From the NCBI GenBank assembly GCA_054601695.1, contig BAAHQB010000028.1, positions 744,001 to 808,000 of the forward strand: DNA of 64,000 bases. Reading direction: 5' to 3'. The translations under genes and the position numbers were made by a program. This document shows, one piece after another, positions 1 to 14,155 of the stretch (position 1 is its first letter; the number at the start of each line of letters is the position of its first letter). Source of the DNA: Amorphochlora amoebiformis (Eukaryota > Cercozoa > Chlorarachniophyceae). Below the pieces are notes generated by a model that ran no database searches, had not been told where the DNA came from, and was given only the letters and a program-made list of their open reading frames with translations.

Positions 1-35
<35 letters not shown>

Positions 36-313
36 GCATATATATATATATACATATACATATATATATAGTTATACATTGTTTTGGGGTGCATATTCTA
101 TATGTAATATGTGTATATAATATACACACACATCTATATAATATGTTTACATGTGATGATAGTATATATTTTAGCATAAGTTACAAAGCCATATATATAT
201 ACATATATGCGTACATATATATACATATATGTATATATACATATATATTTTTATATATAGAATTAGTAATCCAAATTCAAATGCCAATTAGTTACATAGA
301 TAATATATTACAA

Positions 314-383
<70 letters not shown>

Positions 384-431
384 TGTGCTACTATATACAT
401 GTATATATTATAAACATATACCTCAACGTAT

Positions 432-502
<71 letters not shown>

Positions 503-677
503 TGTGTGTATATATATATGTATGTGACTGTATTTCTTCCTTAACTCACCCCCTAGAAGTCTAACGGTGAGGATCCTCACCATACGATTATAAAGCCTAA
601 GTATATTTACCCATAGTATATTTATGTACATGTGAATAGATGTATATCAGTGGAGTCTCACTATACGATTATGTAGC

Positions 678-724
<47 letters not shown>

Positions 725-869
725 ATATATATATATAAGTATACACGTATAAATATATATATATATATATATCAGCGAGGTATAATACGACTAAACAGAC
801 ACACACAGAAAGTGACAGAAAGAAAAGACAATTTGACAAAATAGAAGAGAAAGAAACGATATTTATCAT
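1..869. other. AT-rich sequence with no supported gene
   Basis: Mostly (AT)n microsatellite, with short unique islands at about 100-180, 270-310 and 535-680. The island at 565-580 is a perfect 16-bp palindrome. The sequence around it (about 555-600) and at 655-682 shares the words agtct..acgattat..agccta, an imperfect repeat. Long open frames here encode only Tyr-Ile runs from the microsatellite and are not genes. The 3' end of the minus-strand gene A lies at 870. Confidence 0.7.
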
Positions 870-1125
870 TCAATAAGATAGCACTTCCTTGCTATAAAGA
901 GTCCAGATTAGCAGGATACATAACGTCAACATGCATAACAGTGATTATCACGATTAACAAAAACACACACACACACGGAAAGTGAGATAAATAGAACAGA
1001 ACACCGGTTTGCGTATAGAAGCGAGAGAAACGAGATGTACCATTCAATCAGTCTACAAATGGAACAGAGAGGAACAATTTTCGCTATTCAATTAGATACC
1101 ATGTTCGAGCTATGAGAGTCCATAT
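780..1125. repeat. Diverged tandem duplication, unit about 190 bp
   Basis: Two related segments, roughly 780-905 and 965-1120. Each runs through an (AC)n tract, a gaaagtga word, a purine-rich stretch, a 'aaacga..at..atcattcaat' word, and ends with 'gagtcca' preceded by gctat. They overlap the 3' end of gene A. The translations of both copies on the minus strand resemble each other (hydrophobic, then a VCVC run from the GT repeat). This is descriptive only. Confidence 0.5.
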
Positions 1126-1177
1126 CAACGCGAAGCTGGCACCTGGAACCCGATTTCGAATCACGAAAGCCTAGGTA

Positions 1178-1208
<31 letters not shown>

Positions 1209-1270
1209 GTATTTATATATATATATATGTATATATATGTAGAAAACAGATGTAGAGGTGTTCATATATA

Positions 1271-1312
<42 letters not shown>

Positions 1313-1625
1313 AAATAATTATATACATATCTATACATATACATACATACATATATATATATATCAATATATGTATATATGTGTATATGTATACATATAT
1401 ATATATTATGTGTGCCTACAAGTAGTGTGTACAACATGTATGTATAAAATATGTTCATATATATATATATATGTATATATGTATATATATATATATATAT
1501 GAATAAATTACCTGAAATGAAGAGTTTTCCCTAAGTTTCTTGACCGTGTGGGCGAGTTTGCGGAGGGTTGAGCTTGCACACACATGAACATCACACACAC
1601 ATATATTAAAAAAATATTGATATGC

Positions 1626-1668
<43 letters not shown>

Positions 1669-2346
1669 ATAATAATAAATATGTCTATATATATAATACA
1701 TATATATGTAAATATGTTCTAACTATATATATATATATATATGTGTGTGTGTATATATATATATATCTTATGCATATATATACACACATATATATACATA
1801 TATGCATATATACATATATATATATATATATAATTATATACATATATAGAATATATCACCGCAACCTCAAACGCCAAACAACCCAATTTACATACACATA
1901 TATACATCTAATTGAAAATGTATATATTTATGTATATTATATTTTTATATATACATATATATATATATATACATATATATGTATATTTATACATGGGTAG
2001 ATATATATCTATAAAAATATATATAATGTGTGTATGTACAGAGAAGCTTTACCTTAACAGATCGAGGAGAGACACGAATCTGAGGAGGGTATATATAATA
2101 AATATATATATATATATGCATAAGAATACAAATATGTATATGTATGTATACATGCATGCATATATATATGTATATATTATATATATCTATATATATATAT
2201 ACATATAAATGCATTGTACATGTATATATACAAGAAATTCGAATATCCACAACATACATAAATATGTAATTATTCGTATTACATAATTTAGAAATAGACG
2301 ACATCGACCCCAATATTACGTACTATATATATGCTATACATACATA

Positions 2347-2403
<57 letters not shown>

Positions 2404-3416
2404 ATATTATACATTTATATATATACATATATATATATACATGTGTGAGTATCTGTTATATTTACATATATATATATATATATATATAATATATATATAT
2501 ATATATAATATCATACTAAAACACTACCCCCCAGACTCCAGCTGCCACAGCTCACAATTCGGTCCCAAAACGCCTAATAGTCCCTCCCCCCCCGCCCTCC
2601 CCCCGCCTTCACCCTTTCCCCCGATTCCCCGAGCCTTGCTGTCAAGTGCATTCGTGTCCTTCTTGCCAGGAGTTGTACTCTTTTCAGGTGTTTTCTTGTT
2701 TTTGTTCTTTTGATTGTGTAGGGGGGAGAGTGGGGGGAGCTGGGAGCGGCGGCGGACCCTGGGTTTAGATTTGTGTATGCTATGTAGATATATACACACA
2801 CATACATGTGTACATATGTACATATGTATATATATATGTAAAAATACATATGTATATATATATATAAATATATAGGTATATATCATTAATAATACACGGA
2901 TATATAGGTATATATATTTATAATATATATATATATATATATGCATTTATCAAAATACATACATACATATATGTACATATATATTCATGCATACATGCGA
3001 TGCTTAGATGTCCTTCATATACATACATAGAATACATATTATATACATATGTATGTGTATATATATATATATATTCTATGTATGAATATGAAGGACATCT
3101 AAGCATCGCATATAAGTACATGTACATATATATACATAATACATATATATATATACATATATATACATATATATATATTTCTATATATATTTATGTATAC
3201 GTATATTATACATATATTAGATACTCCATGCACACACACCATTTCGTATGCTTCTCGGCAATAGAGCGTGTGATTTGCTGCAGAAAAAGGGGACATTAGG
3301 ATTTATATACATATTATATATTTGTACATATATATCTGTATATATATAAATATACATATATATATATATGTATATATATAAATATACATATATATATATG
3401 TGTGTGTATATGTATG

Positions 3417-3449
<33 letters not shown>

Positions 3450-3783
3450 TATATATATATCTGATATATGTTGTCAGCCTTCGTCCTTTACACGTATTTT
3501 CAATTAGTAGGATTGTGTGGTCTCGAGTATACAGCGAAGTTAGTTTTTCAAGTTTCAATTAGAGTTAAGCTGTACCTGAATTTTTAAAGCGTAGGAGAAA
3601 AGCGCTAAGGTTAGGGTTATGTTGTGGTTAGCGTTAGGATTATCGTCACGGTTAGGGTTATAGTATGGAACAATCTTGCCTAGGGATCAAATAGAGAGAG
3701 TATAGTGGAGATGGGAGGGAGAGAGATATACGCATCTATACGTATATATATATATATATATATTCAGGTGTATATGTATATAT

Positions 3784-3833
<50 letters not shown>

Positions 3834-3881
3834 CACATATACACACACACATAATATATATATACATAAATTATGTATGTG

Positions 3882-3917
<36 letters not shown>

Positions 3918-3961
3918 TTAAATATATATCTATATATATATATATATATATATATAATATG

Positions 3962-4009
<48 letters not shown>

Positions 4010-4307
4010 CATAGATATACATATATATATATATATATATTTGCACATATATATATATATACATATATATATATTATGTGTGTATTTTTAGTCATGAACA
4101 TTATCCACATATACTGCACATATGCATATAAAATACGCTTAACACATACACAGTAAGTACATACATATCTAAATACATCTTGATATTAACCCGGATCGAA
4201 GACCGACGCAGTGAGCGCCAAGTCTCGTAGGCTGCGGGCGACAGGACCGCTAGGATAAAACCTGTAAATAGTCGTAGAATCTCTTGAAGCTTGGTCAGGG
4301 TTTGCAT
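870..4307 (-). CDS. Gene A, unidentified protein (about 188 aa)
   Basis: Proposed minus-strand exons: 4307-4191 (ATG at 4307), 3277-3240, 2758-2528, 2079-2053, 1572-1512, 1170-1100, 891-870 (TGA). Phase closes at every junction, giving 189 codons. The N-terminus has a hydrophobic stretch ([14 protein letters not shown]) followed by basic residues. The large third exon is a Lys/Thr/Pro- then Gly-rich linker ending in LWQLESGG. The C-terminal part ([26 protein letters not shown]) looks helical. I do not recognise a family. The exons 1170-1100 and 2079-2053 also read as acceptable plus-strand exons, so strand rests on the agreement of the whole chain. The last exon is the weakest call. The intron 2759-3239 carries a long perfect foldback. 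Confidence 0.45.
2996..3110. repeat. Long inverted repeat (foldback) in a gene A intron
   Basis: The 25-bp arm 2996-3020 is exactly complementary to 3086-3110. The inner parts 3021-3034 and 3072-3085 pair with about two mismatches, so the stem is close to 39 bp with a loop of about 37 nt made mainly of AT and TATG words. The arms are unique sequence, not AT microsatellite. Confidence 0.85.
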
Positions 4308-4373
4308 TGAAATTGGTCACTGTTCGACATCTTAGGGTTGATGTCAGCTAGTATTAAGACTCGTGAGGGTAGG

Positions 4374-4611
4374 TTAAGGGATGTACGTTTTCGCGTGTAT
4401 GATACGGCGGCATAGACGGTCGAGGGCCTGGAAAATGTATATGTTCACAAATGTAGGTTTGGAGAGGTGTATTTACAGCTTGTGTGTTGTTTGTGTATTA
4501 AGAAATAAATTATTTATAGATGATATGTATATATACATATATGTATGGAATATAAAATTTACATATATTTACATGTACACATACAAATATATACATATAT
4601 ATATATATATA

Positions 4612-4674
<63 letters not shown>

Positions 4675-4787
4675 ATATAAATATTTGTAACTCTTACATA
4701 TCTTACCTCAGTTGCACGAAGCATGACGTTCCGATGTAATTTCTGCCACTTTTCCGACACAAACGTATCCTCGTAGTCATCTTCGTA
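4374..4787 (-). CDS. Partial minus-strand gene: exons YEDDY and ALDRLC
   Basis: Exon 4787-4707 has a pyrimidine-rich acceptor (tctcttcctgaag) and a GTAAGA donor. It encodes an acidic then mixed helix ([20 protein letters not shown]). It joins in phase 0 to an exon starting at 4427 (acceptor ttttccag) that encodes [13 protein letters not shown]. Reading on gives a stop at 4376-4374, only 66 bp before the gene A ATG. Alternatively a donor (GTACAT) at 4386 would splice into gene A, but the phase then meets a stop. So these are either the last exons of a separate gene or the 5' part of gene A with one junction I could not resolve. Exons further upstream were not found. Confidence 0.35.
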
Positions 4788-4834
4788 CTTCAGGAAGAGA
4801 CATATGTTACGTGTATAAACTTTCATACATATAC

Positions 4835-4886
<52 letters not shown>

Positions 4887-4905
4887 TATAACATTATGTA
4901 TATAG

Positions 4906-4941
<36 letters not shown>

Positions 4942-4960
4942 GTACATATATATATATGTA

Positions 4961-5002
<42 letters not shown>

Positions 5003-5632
5003 ACAAAATGTAAAATGTAATCTAAACAAATAATTATGGGGTGCGTGGGCAGATGGAAGAAAAGCAACCAAAAAAAACCAATATTCACGTTTAGACAATA
5101 ACATCCACCCACATTGTTCAGACTTTCGTAGTTTTATTTGGGTGAAAGAGCGGGGTGGGGGCAAGGAGAGAGCATGTTGAATCCATTGCAAACCAGGAAA
5201 TTTATAAACAGGAACTTATGTTTGTATGTTACACTCGAAATAAAAACCAAAGTTTCAATCCTAGCCATAGCCCTAATACTAGTATGAATCCCAGGCTAAG
5301 TCTATAGTTATGTTTGATTCATCTGCAGCAGCGGAAAGATGTTTGCCTTTCCACCGTGTTTTTTTTCGCAAACTGTTCTTATTTTTTGGCATTCGATAGT
5401 CCTTTCAGTCGTATAGATTTAGTTCTATCAAACGTCAGTGTTCATGAGGGAATATTCTTTCCAGAAAGTGGGAGAAAAGCCGGAAAGAGACGGGGAAGGT
5501 ACCTCGGCCATTGTGCCGACTTTTTAATTCTCCAATGGGCGTGATAAAGCTGAAAAGTCACTTTTGGCAACTCGCGTCCCTTTCATCGGAAGTCACCACT
5601 CTCTCTCCTCCTCTTTTACCTCCGTACGACAG
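4788..5632. other. Interval between divergent genes
   Basis: The interval separates minus-strand exons (from 4787) and the plus-strand GNAT start (5633). About 4815-5000 is AT microsatellite. About 5000-5632 is unique and CT-rich near the end (tctctctcctcctctttt), probably the GNAT promoter and 5' leader. Open stretches at 5411-5499 (plus) and 5190-5030 (minus) read like protein, but could not be joined in phase to a neighbour, so they are not annotated as exons. Confidence 0.5.
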
Positions 5633-5952
5633 ATGGCGCAGACAAACAAAGAACAAGGATCTGAAAAGCCTTTTAAGCTTCGTCCCATGCAAGTAAATTG
5701 GGTAAAGGGGGGAGGGGAGACAGGGTAGCAAGATGCAAGAGGAGAATCACTTTCTTTTCTTCCTTGCCGATGGGTCTAACCGTCGCGGGAGGAGAGGAGA
5801 AGGGTTCTCGTCCTGTTTATTCGAACTCTTGGAATCTCTAAGTCTTTCTTATACGCGAGCGGGGGAAACTGTTGTCACGCGTGCAATTTTGCGCGGACAC
5901 TTAAGTATGCAATGTAAGATATGGATTATGTTTGCGAACACATATACCATTG

Positions 5953-6003
<51 letters not shown>

Positions 6004-6721
6004 AATATATATATTATATATATATATATATATGTATATGTTTATGTATATCATTATTATTATAACTATTATTATTACTACCAGCGAAAGGAGTGATAAA
6101 AGGTGAATATTGTCCAGACACAATCACCGTTCATTATTTCTTTTTTTAAGTTTATTTATCGCATCTCACCCACCCCTCCGCAGTTGTGAGGTTGGGTTTA
6201 GGTTAGGGATGTGCACACTTCGAACCTCCCACGATTAATTATTTTTATTTGTTAAGGCGGGTGACCTTGAAGCTGCAGCCAATGTGTGTTTCAAGGCATT
6301 TAACACTTTCAACAAATTGGTAATGGGTGTGTACTTGTCAGTGTGTATGCGTCTGCGTGTAATACTTATTAAATATGTTTACACATATAATATTATACAT
6401 GTATATCCATAATAAATATATATACACATACATATAAATACATAAAATTAATATTTAGCATGATAAATGTTTAGTATTTTTTTCTACCATGACAGTAAAT
6501 GGATACTAGAGCTTAGCAGTATACGTAATAGTCTATATACAATTATCATAGCTGGATATAATCTAATCGATACTGTGAAAGCCTAGATATCTTGAGTATG
6601 CATGTTAAAAAGAGTCAAAACAATGTGAAACATACTTGTGTTCAAATATCATCATTAATATATACATTTGTACATCTCCCTCCCTTCCCCTCCCTCTCTC
6701 TCCTATACATGCATATATGTG

Positions 6722-6766
<45 letters not shown>

Positions 6767-8500
6767 GTACACATGCGTATTGTTTATATGTATGTAAATG
6801 TACATACTCTACATACATATATGTGAATATACATAATTATGTGTTAATATGTATGTGTGCATTATTTAAATGTTTAGATCCATACATGTATGTGTATACA
6901 TATTATATATACATATATATATATATATAATGTATATATATTATGTGTATATATATATATATATATGTATAATATATATTGTAAAAAATGTATGTATGTA
7001 ACACAATATATGTGTACATTTATTTAACAAAAAAACAGGTACATATTCCTCCTGAATTTGAGCATATTGCGGAAACAATAGGGGCGTACTCCTCCTACGC
7101 CACCGAAGGAGTCTACGGTATATCTAACCCTCCATCGAAGCCATTATGTAGATACATATGGTATAAATATATACATATATAATATATACATATATATATA
7201 TATATATATAATATATATATATATGTAATATATATATATATATATATAAAATATATATAATATACATGTATATGAAGACTATATATATATATATATTTAA
7301 ATATATCTGTTATATATATATATATGCAAATATATGCATATATATATATATATAAGCAAAGAGAGGAAGAATAGAGAAGAGGGAAGAAAGAGGAAGGAGA
7401 AGAGTGAAAGAGGAGTGAAAGAGAGAGAGTAAGAGCAGGACAGGACAGAGAGCAGAGAGACACATTGAGAGATATTGACAGGAAGAATGAGATTGAGAAA
7501 GAGAAAGAAAAGTCTGATTCTCGCATATTTAGGATTTGTCATCACTGATAAGAAGGATGGGAAGGTTAGCCCTACATAGCCCAAATTTACCACCTTGTAG
7601 CTGCTCTCTAGCCTTTCAGGAGGACCGTAACCTTTGGATTTATTTGAATTTAGAGCCAATTTAACGTTAGATGTAGTTCTTACAAGGGCGTAAACAGAGT
7701 TTGAGAGTTTACATGTGGATTTAATTGTATGCATATGCGTGAAATGTATAGCATACAATGTATACATGTATATATGTTTTACATATAACACGTAGGTTTT
7801 GGGAGCAAACTTAATTGATTGTCGTGACCCCACCGCGATGATCGGTAACATCCTTCATTACTGTTTAACATGCACACGTACATACATATAATATCGAATA
7901 CATATACAAATATTTACATTCACATGTAATTTACAGATCGATCTATATATATATATATAATATATATATATATATACATATGTATATACGTCTATGTATC
8001 TATCTGTTGGTTAGGAATAAAGGTGTGAATTAGGGGTTACGGTTAGGGCATTGGATAGCATAAAGTATAGCATAGAGCAACCTTTCGATCGGAGAGTTCC
8101 GAAAGGAGAGGAAAAGAAAAGAAAAGGACGAGGGAGAACGAATTTAATTATTTCTAAACCCATACATCTAATTCTAAGCTTCAAGCAATAACCTCTAATC
8201 TAATTGCTAGGGCCCATTGCCGTAGCTACTGTTCGGTAATTTTACTCCTATCCTAACCATAAGGCTTGTGGATATGATACAATAGAAGCCCGTGTTTGCA
8301 TAAAAAATTACACATGTGTATGTATACAAAACATAAATAATTATAAATAGACATTTTACATACATATACATATAATACATGTATACATATATAGGTATAC
8401 CTATATGTATGTATATGGGTTTATGCATAATATCACACGTACTATATATCATTTTTATATCAATGTATATGTACATACGTATCTATACATATGCGTATAT

Positions 8501-8569
<69 letters not shown>

Positions 8570-8762
8570 GTGTATATATATATGTATAATATATACGTTG
8601 TGCAAATGTGTGTCATATATATGTATATATATGTATGTACATATAATACAATATATATTATAATATCTGTACAATATATACACAGTATACAATTATGTAC
8701 AATATTTCTATCATGTATCATGGACAACTATGTAGAACATGTATACATAACATAATATGTAC

Positions 8763-8819
<57 letters not shown>

Positions 8820-9651
8820 TATATATATATATATAAATATATTATATATATATATATATATGTGTATGGGTGTACATAGTTCCTACCTATATGTATGCTA
8901 CGATAACACCTAGATAAACATTTATACATATACACACCATAGCCAAAGCAAAGGTGGTGGTCGCGCCCTTATGGAGGCGGTGATTTCAACTGCCAAAAAG
9001 CTAAATATGAAACGTATTCGCCTCTGTGCCAACCTCTCCAACCCCATAAGGCACGAAAAACCCTAATCCGACTTACCTAACCCCAACCCTTCCGTGACCA
9101 GCCGATATGTCACGATGAAAGCGTGATCTAGCAATGCGTCACGTTCAGCTCCCTAACCCTAACCTAATTCCTCCCTACACAACCTCCTAGCTTCTCCCTC
9201 TACGTGAAACTGGGGTTCAACCCACATTTCAGTTGTGGAGAGTATGTTGGAATCTTGAAGCCTAGCAATCCAACCTACACATCCCTTCGGAATCTCTACA
9301 AAATGGCAAGTCCAATCCCGAAATGCAAATATGTATACTTAGCCGGAGAATACACATGTTGCTTATGTACGTAGAGTATGTATACAAGTTCTCAAGGCTC
9401 GCAAAGCCTGCGACACATACTTTCACGACCAGTATACATGCTCTCACGTGTCGTAGACCCCAATGTACACGCACAGTCAGAAATATGCTTCCATGATTCT
9501 AAATTCGCACATTCGCACGGCCAGCAAACCTGTATGGATAGATAAATTCGTTGTACATATTCAAATGGTCTGATGTATTTTGTATACATACGCATGATAT
9601 TAATCATACGCATAATAATATCATGGTGTATATATATACATACATATACAC

Positions 9652-9684
<33 letters not shown>

Positions 9685-9804
9685 TTGATATATAGATATA
9701 TATTATATATATTCTTTCATATCGATATTTTAATATATAATGTGTGTGTGTGTGTCAGTATTATTATTGTTATTATTATTATTATTATTATATTTATATA
9801 TATG

Positions 9805-9854
<50 letters not shown>

Positions 9855-10121
9855 CATTTACGTTTGCATGTAGATACATATAGTTATATGTATGTTAAAT
9901 ACATGTATCTATTTGTATATATATATATATATATATATATATTGTGTGTGTTGTATACAGGAAGATCTTAAGACAGAGAAGCAATTCTCCGAGTGCGATG
10001 AGTTGCATAAACTGGTAAAACCCGAATTGCGCTTCTCTAACTCTGTTTTTAAGTATGCATATACGTGTAAAGATGCATACCACATTATGTATATACACAC
10101 TATATATTAATATATTATATC

Positions 10122-10156
<35 letters not shown>

Positions 10157-11292
10157 AATATATATATCTATATTTGTATGTATACATGAATACACACATA
10201 TATATATAGACATATATATACATATATATGCATAACATATTTACATATATATATATATATACATGTTTAATACACAATTACATACATATGCACTTTTTCT
10301 TTTTACATATACATGTGCACACATATTAATGTAGATAATGTTGTATACAGATGTGATATAAATTATACACATGCAACGCCTACGTGTATACCTTTACGCA
10401 CAAAGATCTAGGTAGGGCTATCAAAATCAAACCAACAAAATAGTTATCAAACCATGTGTATGATATATACATACGTTCACATACACATAAACATATAACT
10501 TGTTCAAATTACAAAAACAAGTCGTCATTCCCCAAAGTTATAAATTCACCCAAAGTCCCCAAAGTTATAAATTCACCCAAAAGTCCCCCAAAGTTATAAA
10601 TTCACCCAAAGTCTCGCTACTCAGCTCTGTGGAATCACGCGTCTTCATAATATTACCTCAGACTCGAAAGTTGAGATGAACCTAACCTCATACTAACGTT
10701 TTTAAGTATCCTCTTAACCTAAACCCTAACCTAGTGTGTGTGTTCGTGTACATTACGCTTATACTTATACGTTTTATGTCAATGTTCATATAATGTACAT
10801 ATATACATATATGTTGTATGTAAATATTCATATATATTGTGCATAAGCATATACATATAAATATACATATATATATATAGATTTGATATATTATATATAT
10901 ATATATATGTATATTCCCCGTATATGTATGCCTCAATTCATCCCACAATTACAGGCGCCGTGGCCCTCGATTCTTCTTCGGGTCTGCGGACACTATCCCT
11001 AACCCCAGCTCAGACGCGAAAGAAAGAGAGAGCGAAAGAGATGAAGAGATATTAAAGAGAGAGAGAGAGAGAGTAGGGTTTTTAGGGTTAAGGTTTTTCT
11101 CCCTTTCTCTCTCTCTCTCTTCTCCCCCTTTCTCCTATTATCTCTCACTCCTCTTCTCTCCCTCCCTCTTTCTGTCTTCTATTTCTCTTTCTCTTACCCT
11201 CTCTCTTTCTCTCACTCTCTCTCTTTCTCTTACTCTCTCTCTTTCTCTTTCTCTTACTCTCTCTCTTTTCCTCTCTTTTCCTTTCTTCTCTT

Positions 11293-11323
<31 letters not shown>

Positions 11324-12796
11324 CTTTCTCTCTCCCTCTTTTTCTCTCTCTTTCTCTCCCTCCATCTCTCTCTTTCTCTCTTTTCTCTCTCTCTCTTTTC
11401 TCTCTCTTTTCTCACTCTCTCTCTCTCTCTCTCTTTCCACCTTCCTCCTTTTCTCTCTCTCTCTTTTCTCTCCTCTTTTTTATTTCTCTCTCTTTCTCTC
11501 TTTTTTCTCTCTCTCTTTCTTTCTCTCTTACTCTCTCTCCATTTTTCTCTCTTGTTCTCTCTCTCTTTCTCTCTCTCTTGTTCTCTCTTTTTTTTCTCTC
11601 TCTCTCCTTTCTCTCTCCCCTCTCTCTCTCTTCTCTCTTCTCTCTCTCTTCTCTCTCTACGTCCTATCATTCCTTTCTCCTACCTCTCTTATATTCTTCC
11701 TCGTTCCTTCTCATCTGTTGTCTCTCTCTCTTTCTTTCTCTCTTTCTGTCTTTCTTTCTCTATTGTTCTCTCTCTTTCTCTCTCTCTTGTTCTCTTTGTA
11801 TTTTTTTTTTCTCTCTCTCCTTTCTCTCTCTTCTCTCTCTCTTCTCTCTCTATGTCCTATCATTCCTTTCTCTTCCCTCTCTGTTATCCTTCCTCGTTCC
11901 TTCTCATCTGTTGTCACCCTGTCTCCTACGCTCTGCCTCCTCATATTCTCTCTATGATTAACTCGATATGTACGAAATGTATACCTCTATATCTATATAT
12001 GTATTACGATATACATATATGCATGTGCATATACACCAGTCTATATGTATACACACATATATTGTACTTGCGCACATATTATCCAAATATTTAAATGATA
12101 TATATATATATATATATATGTATGTATATATTTTTGTGTGTAAGTACATATAAACATTATAACACAAACATAATGTATATATATATATATATACATGTAT
12201 ATGAATATGTATATGATACATATATATATATATATATATTTCTTTGTTATATTCAAGGATGAAAAGGGGCAAGTAGTCGCATATTCCACAGGTTCCGACG
12301 TAATCCCTAATATTCCCACAAATATTTATGAGTTTGTATATATAACGCCAATCATAAGGAATGGCCACCGTTACGTCACACAGCTTGGCTGTCGATCTCA
12401 AAGCCTTTCAGGTATAGTAGAGTGTAATACATATATATATATATATATACGTATTTGCACATGTGAAGTATATTATATGCATTCATGTATACATATAATT
12501 ACATGTACACGTGTACAGTATACTTACATACATATTTACACGCACAACACATAGATATACATGTGAATGAATATATATACACCTAAATCTATTATGACAA
12601 TTTTATCTATACCAACCCGGAGGCCTGAGAATAAGCTCAACTGTGTGAAACTGTAAACACGTTTATTCCCAAATTCCTATTATCAGGATAATTATACCTC
12701 TACCAATGCTGAGGCCTTAACCTATGATGTTCAACCCTTTTTACCTAAACTAGGCCCTCGTCGCCTGCATGTCTTCCAAGTTGGTGAGTTATTATA

Positions 12797-12836
<40 letters not shown>

Positions 12837-13255
12837 TATATATATATATATATATAATATATGTATATATACATATTATATATATATATGTATATATAAT
12901 ATATGTGTAAATCTATGTGTATAGAAACATACATGATTATGAAAATTAACTAGATGGATATTATACAATTATTCTTAAATATGCATAACTATATTTATAT
13001 GTATGTATATATCTATATTTATATGTATGTATATATCTATATCTATATATGGATATATCTATAGAAATGTATACATTTTATAAGTTTATATTTGGATATA
13101 TTTAATACTTAATATAGCGTATGTATACATGACGCATACCATTTAGGTATTTCGTATATGCACATACATATATAAATTCGTAACTGTCTATGTAAATGTA
13201 ACATACATATACATATATATATATATATATATATTATATAATATATACATATATG

Positions 13256-13288
<33 letters not shown>

Positions 13289-14124
13289 GTATATGTATAT
13301 ATTCCTTTGAGATATCCGTATATAGATATTTATATGAAAGATATATATATATATATATATATATTACAAATATGTACAGACATTCTTATACACACATACA
13401 AACATTTATACACAACCCCAGCTCGATCTTGAAAAGAAACCCGGGCACGGATGGAAGAAAAAAGGTTTTAACACTAATCCTAACCCTATCTCCAACACCT
13501 GTATATAATATATATATATATATAGTATTTATATGATGCATGTATGGATGAATACGTTTCAATCTATCACCCTATCTTTCTTTCTTTTCCTCCCGCTTAT
13601 ACTTTTCTCCCTCCCCGCTTTTTTTTTTTTTCTTCTTCTTTTTCTTCTTTCCAGATTTATCTCTTCACTTTTCTCATCTATATCTCTATCTCAACACTCG
13701 CTCTCTATCTCTCCTCTGTATGTATTCTCTCTCCTCCTCCTCCTTCTCTGTAGCTCCTCCTCTCTCCTCGCTCTCCGTCTTTTCTGGGTTCTTTTTCTCT
13801 TTGATCTTCTCCTTCTTCTCTCTTTCTCCTTCTGTCCCCCCTCTTATCCTTCTGTCTCCCTCTTATCCCTGCTCAAATCTCTCCCTCTTTTTGTCCCTAT
13901 CTCCCCTCTCTTTTTACATATTTATATATTCTAAATACATATCCGTTACAATGTGTTTTGTGTATGTATGTTTCACCATACATATTATGTCATATACATG
14001 TATATGTATATACAGAGTTGAGGGTTCAGTTTCATGTACCGCACTGTTCGCCTCAAGTTATACGGTGGGTTATGCAAAACGGATTTAAGCTAACAAGACA
14101 GGTTTCTATAACATAAATCTACAC

Positions 14125-14155
<31 letters not shown>

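Noticed and set aside
308-544. Long Tyr-Ile open frames on both strands, here and all over the window
   Set aside because: They are translations of (AT)n, (ATAC)n and similar arrays, open on both strands at once, with no other composition or splice support.
1094-1175. Plus-strand exon reading [11 protein letters not shown]
   Set aside because: Both strands have consensus borders here because AG|GT-type borders mirror as acceptor-like sequence. The minus reading joins its neighbours in phase.
5734-5911. Plus-strand exon candidate [15 protein letters not shown] after GNAT exon 1
   Set aside because: It has a plausible acceptor and a GTAAGA donor, but its phase leads to an immediate stop in exon 7039-7117, which joins cleanly to 5692.
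11138-11960. Arg/Glu-rich and Ser/Leu-rich frames over 100 codons
   Set aside because: Translations of (GA)n/(CT)n; the block lies inside a GNAT intron.
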